Shown here in pieces: positions 50,007 through 52,408 of a stretch of DNA of 52,408 nucleotides. Source of the stretch: JAGNLA01 sp964639885. GTDB lineage: Bacteria; Caldisericota; Caldisericia; JAAYUI01. The DNA lies in assembly GCA_964639885.1 (NCBI GenBank), contig CAZXEH010000014.1, forward strand, positions 1-52,408. Direction: 5' to 3'. The position numbers and the translations under genes were made by a program. A model generated the notes under the pieces. The model was not told where the DNA came from and did no database searches. It saw only the letters and a list, made by a program, of their open reading frames with translations. Each line of letters opens with the position of its first letter. Position 1 is the stretch's first letter.

Positions 50007-52295
50007 ATGAAAAGATTAACAATAATTATTTTTGCCATCGCCTTCATCAATCCATTAATCTGCCATGTCAGTGGTTTGCCAAGTGTTGATGTTAAAGAAT
50101 TATGGGCAAGCAACACTAATTTTTCTTTATTTCCAGGTGAAGTAATTGAAATAAAAACATCCGCAATTGACAATTACGGTAATCCCATAAAAGATTATAC
50201 CCTTGAACTAATTAATAACGATATCCTTGATTATTACGACGTTTCTTTTGAAAATAATCTCATTAACATTAAGGGAAAGGAGAATGAGCTTAAAAACGAT
50301 CACCTTTTTATTATTAAAATTGGCATAAAAGATGGTGTTTTTGTAAGAGGTTCTTATCTTGAGCTTCGGGCAACACTAAAACTTACACCTTATTTTGAAA
50401 TTAATCCAAAAATAATTATACATACTTATACAAAGAATCCTCAAAAGAAAGACGATGTAGTAATGGGTTATATTTCATTAAAATCATCCAATAAATCAAA
50501 AGAAGGGTACAAAGTTGAATCGGACAATCCGGCGTTAAAGATTAATATTGACGATCCATACACTGATAACCCAAATGTGACTATCGAGATTAATCCAACT
50601 AAGGTAAGTAGTGATGCGAATGCAATAGTTGATAAAATAACAATAAAACGAGGACCTGTATCAAGAGAAATTGAGATATACTTATACCCAAAACAACCTC
50701 TTTTAAACCAACCTGTTGGTAAATATACAGGTTGGTTATCCTTTTACGCTAATGCAAACAACGCGAATTGTGTACCATTAGCCGACGCACCAGGTTCATT
50801 AGACCCAAAATTGTACTGGCAACAATCTTCACATTTGAGTTATTCCAATTATGACAATTATGTCCCAAACATAATCTCTATGAATAATATGTTTTTTTAC
50901 ATTAATGATAATTTGCTATATTGTTTCAACTTAGGAACTGGAGAAAACATTTGGTCTAAGAATTTTGAACCAAGCGATACATTAACTGATAGAATACCAA
51001 TTTATGAATTAATTAACGCATCAAATAATAAACTATTATGTAGTGATGGAGTATCTTTCAAAGTTATTGATTCAACTAATGGAAACGAGATATTCACAAT
51101 TTCTGGCGATAGCGAAGAATCATTTCCTAAACCTAGCATTTCTTTAATTGATGAAAACAATCTCTACATCGGTGGTGATCAATTAAAATGTTATAACTAT
51201 ACGACTAAAAAATTGATATGGAATACTAAAACCAGACATTTCTGGCATTACAATCTCTGCATTAAGGACTCGAATCTTTTTTGTATATCTGATTATCTTG
51301 ATTTTCAAGAAGAGAGCATTTTAGCAAAGTATAACAAGACAACAGGTAAAGAAATTTGGGAGAAAAAATGTGGATCTGAAAACTTAAATGATCGTGATGA
51401 TCAAAAAATTGTACTTACAAAGAATTATATTTTATTAAACAATCGGTATGGTTGGTCTGCATATGAAATTGCATCAGGTAAAAGAAATGTTACTGGATAC
51501 CAGTCAAGTCCAATTGTTGGTGTATACAATGATTTAGTCATTTTCAAAGGATTCCAGAATCTAAACTGTATTGATGTGTCAAAGGAGGTTACATTCTCAA
51601 AAGGATTGTATGTTTGGAATAAAAAGATTGACAGGATTGATGATGAACTTCCCGTAGCTGCAGGCAACAGGGTTTATGTGTATTTAAAATATTTTGGTAT
51701 ATCTTGTATCGATGCCCAAACAGGGAAGCTATTGTCAGAAAATATTACTAATGAACCGAAAAATTTGGATAAATGGGTTAGAGTTATTCCTACGAATGGT
51801 TGCCTGCTATGTGCATATAAATCTAGCAATAATGAACTTTATTTTTGTTGTTATGCTAACAATAACCGTTTTAAGAAAGAAAAAAAGAACACAATGATAA
51901 TGTCAGCAAATTCCAACAGATTTATTTGCTCATATATTAACACTACTCAGAAAGAATACACATTGCCTGTAAAGCCATATATTTCTGAAGATTTATTGTA
52001 TATTCCTACAAAAAATATTTTCGATATTGTAGGTGGGAAGATTGAAAAATCATCTGATAACAGATACACGCTTAAGTTCTTAAAGAATACATTGACAGTA
52101 ACCCCTGGGAAGTCAAACGCTACTTTAAATGGAAAAAGTTCGGAGATTGACCCAAAAAATCCAAAGGTTGTTGCTAGGCTTGAATCCGGTATCATATTGT
52201 TGCCATACGGTTTTTTTACAAATTGTATGGGTTTAAAGGCTTACTGGGAAAAAATAACAAAAACAGTCATTATCGCAAGCAATTATTTAGAATGA
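50007..52295 (+). CDS. secreted protein with Ig-like, PQQ-type propeller and stalk domains
   Basis: A 762-residue exported protein: signal peptide (1-22), a beta-rich N-terminal part (about 25-230), a propeller (about 245-640, blades YCFNLGTGENIWSK, CYNYTTKKLIWNTK, KYNKTTGKEIWEKK, CIDAQTGKLL) and a C-terminal stalk domain (about 650-762, LYIPTKNIFDIVGG and ILLPYGFFTNCMG). The gene is strikingly AT-rich with many AAT, ATT and AAA codons, unlike the fhs-ligA region. ATG 50007 was chosen for AAGAGGT four to five bases upstream and the signal peptide; an in-frame upstream start is less likely. It has the same architecture as the 537-residue protein at 47783 plus an N-terminal extension. Confidence 0.85.
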   Translation: MKRLTIIIFAIAFINPLICHVSGLPSVDVKELWASNTNFSLFPGEVIEIKTSAIDNYGNPIKDYTLELINNDILDYYDVSFENNLINIKGKENELKNDHLFIIKIGIKDGVFVRGSYLELRATLKLTPYFEINPKIIIHTYTKNPQKKDDVVMGYISLKSSNKSKEGYKVESDNPALKINIDDPYTDNPNVTIEINPTKVSSDANAIVDKITIKRGPVSREIEIYLYPKQPLLNQPVGKYTGWLSFYANANNANCVPLADAPGSLDPKLYWQQSSHLSYSNYDNYVPNIISMNNMFFYINDNLLYCFNLGTGENIWSKNFEPSDTLTDRIPIYELINASNNKLLCSDGVSFKVIDSTNGNEIFTISGDSEESFPKPSISLIDENNLYIGGDQLKCYNYTTKKLIWNTKTRHFWHYNLCIKDSNLFCISDYLDFQEESILAKYNKTTGKEIWEKKCGSENLNDRDDQKIVLTKNYILLNNRYGWSAYEIASGKRNVTGYQSSPIVGVYNDLVIFKGFQNLNCIDVSKEVTFSKGLYVWNKKIDRIDDELPVAAGNRVYVYLKYFGISCIDAQTGKLLSENITNEPKNLDKWVRVIPTNGCLLCAYKSSNNELYFCCYANNNRFKKEKKNTMIMSANSNRFICSYINTTQKEYTLPVKPYISEDLLYIPTKNIFDIVGGKIEKSSDNRYTLKFLKNTLTVTPGKSNATLNGKSSEIDPKNPKVVARLESGIILLPYGFFTNCMGLKAYWEKITKTVIIASNYLE

Positions 52296-52408
52296 TAACA
52301 CTCCTCGAGATTCAATAGTGTCATAGAAGGCTTTAAACCCCTTTTAAATTTTCACGCCCTTGCTATAATGATATTGGTAATTTTTTTGGCCTTTGATATG
52401 AGCAGACG
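52296..52408 (+). promoter_or_regulatory. final intergenic region with an extended -10 promoter
   Basis: TGCTATAAT (52361-52369) is an extended -10 with a weak -35. An ATG at 52398 begins a frame that runs off the window (ATGAGCAGACG), without a Shine-Dalgarno. No coding call is made for it. No terminator with a T run was seen after the preceding gene. Confidence 0.45.

Noticed and set aside
52296..52330. Possible terminator after the last propeller gene
   Set aside because: ACACT and AGTGT could pair, but the loop is long, the stem is short and no T run follows.
1..52408. CRISPR arrays, tRNA, rRNA, transposases, prophage genes
   Set aside because: None recognised: no regularly spaced repeats, no cloverleaf with CCA-type end, no DDE or recombinase motifs seen.

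Overview
The window is a bacterial genome fragment. It carries an NAD-dependent DNA ligase, RecN, a high-affinity Kdp potassium pump, formate-tetrahydrofolate ligase plus FolD, and CvpA and SpoIID-type envelope proteins. A run of exactly 100 N at 2057-2156 marks a draft assembly. The unusually large set of secreted proteins combines PQQ-type beta-propellers, cohesin and dockerin modules and copper-amine-oxidase-N ('stalk') domains. With an archaeal-type GatD and no respiratory genes in view, this points to a poorly sampled, probably anaerobic bacterial lineage. A Caldiserica/Cryosericota-like organism is only a low-confidence guess; the window has no marker RNA.

Layout. 126-3174 (+): four small multi-membrane-span proteins, three sharing an MKLSW N-terminus, one broken by the gap. 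3240-14907 (-): a five-gene envelope/secretion operon (subtilase, CvpA, SpoIID, cohesin-stalk protein, giant propeller-cohesin-dockerin protein) ending at a shared bidirectional terminator. 15191-24739 (+): a PAS protein, an unrecognised membrane lipoprotein, a small membrane protein, then fhs, folD, nadK, recN and ligA with overlapping or nearly abutting ends. 24789-32186 (+): a dockerin-bearing esterase, three Met-rich two-span membrane proteins each with its own promoter, an M1-peptidase-fold protein that has lost its zinc site, and a 32-residue membrane peptide. 32241-34268 (-): a lipoprotein and a propeller protein. 34434-42210 (+): a 42-codon leader ORF, kdpABC, a KdpD without a kinase domain, and gatD. 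42214-43746 (-): an AT-rich KAP-type NTPase, likely acquired. 44010-52295: a STAS-like protein, a second esterase-dockerin protein, three more propeller genes and a VOC protein, with clear duplication scars.

Two themes stand out. First, translation starts come in two classes. Most genes have a strong GGAGG, but at least seven have no Shine-Dalgarno sequence and instead a sigma70-type -10 box ending 6-8 nt before the start codon, mostly with a recognisable -35 at 17 bp. That geometry predicts leaderless mRNAs. Second, the exported proteome looks modular: cohesins, dockerins, propellers and stalk domains are reused in different combinations, and at 45730-49532 identical flanks surround two different propeller genes, with pseudogene remnants at the junctions.

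No tRNA, rRNA, CRISPR array, transposase or phage gene was recognised. No stretch over 300 bases lacks a gene. Start codons were chosen by Shine-Dalgarno spacing, promoter geometry or signal-peptide position, and the uncertain ones are flagged.
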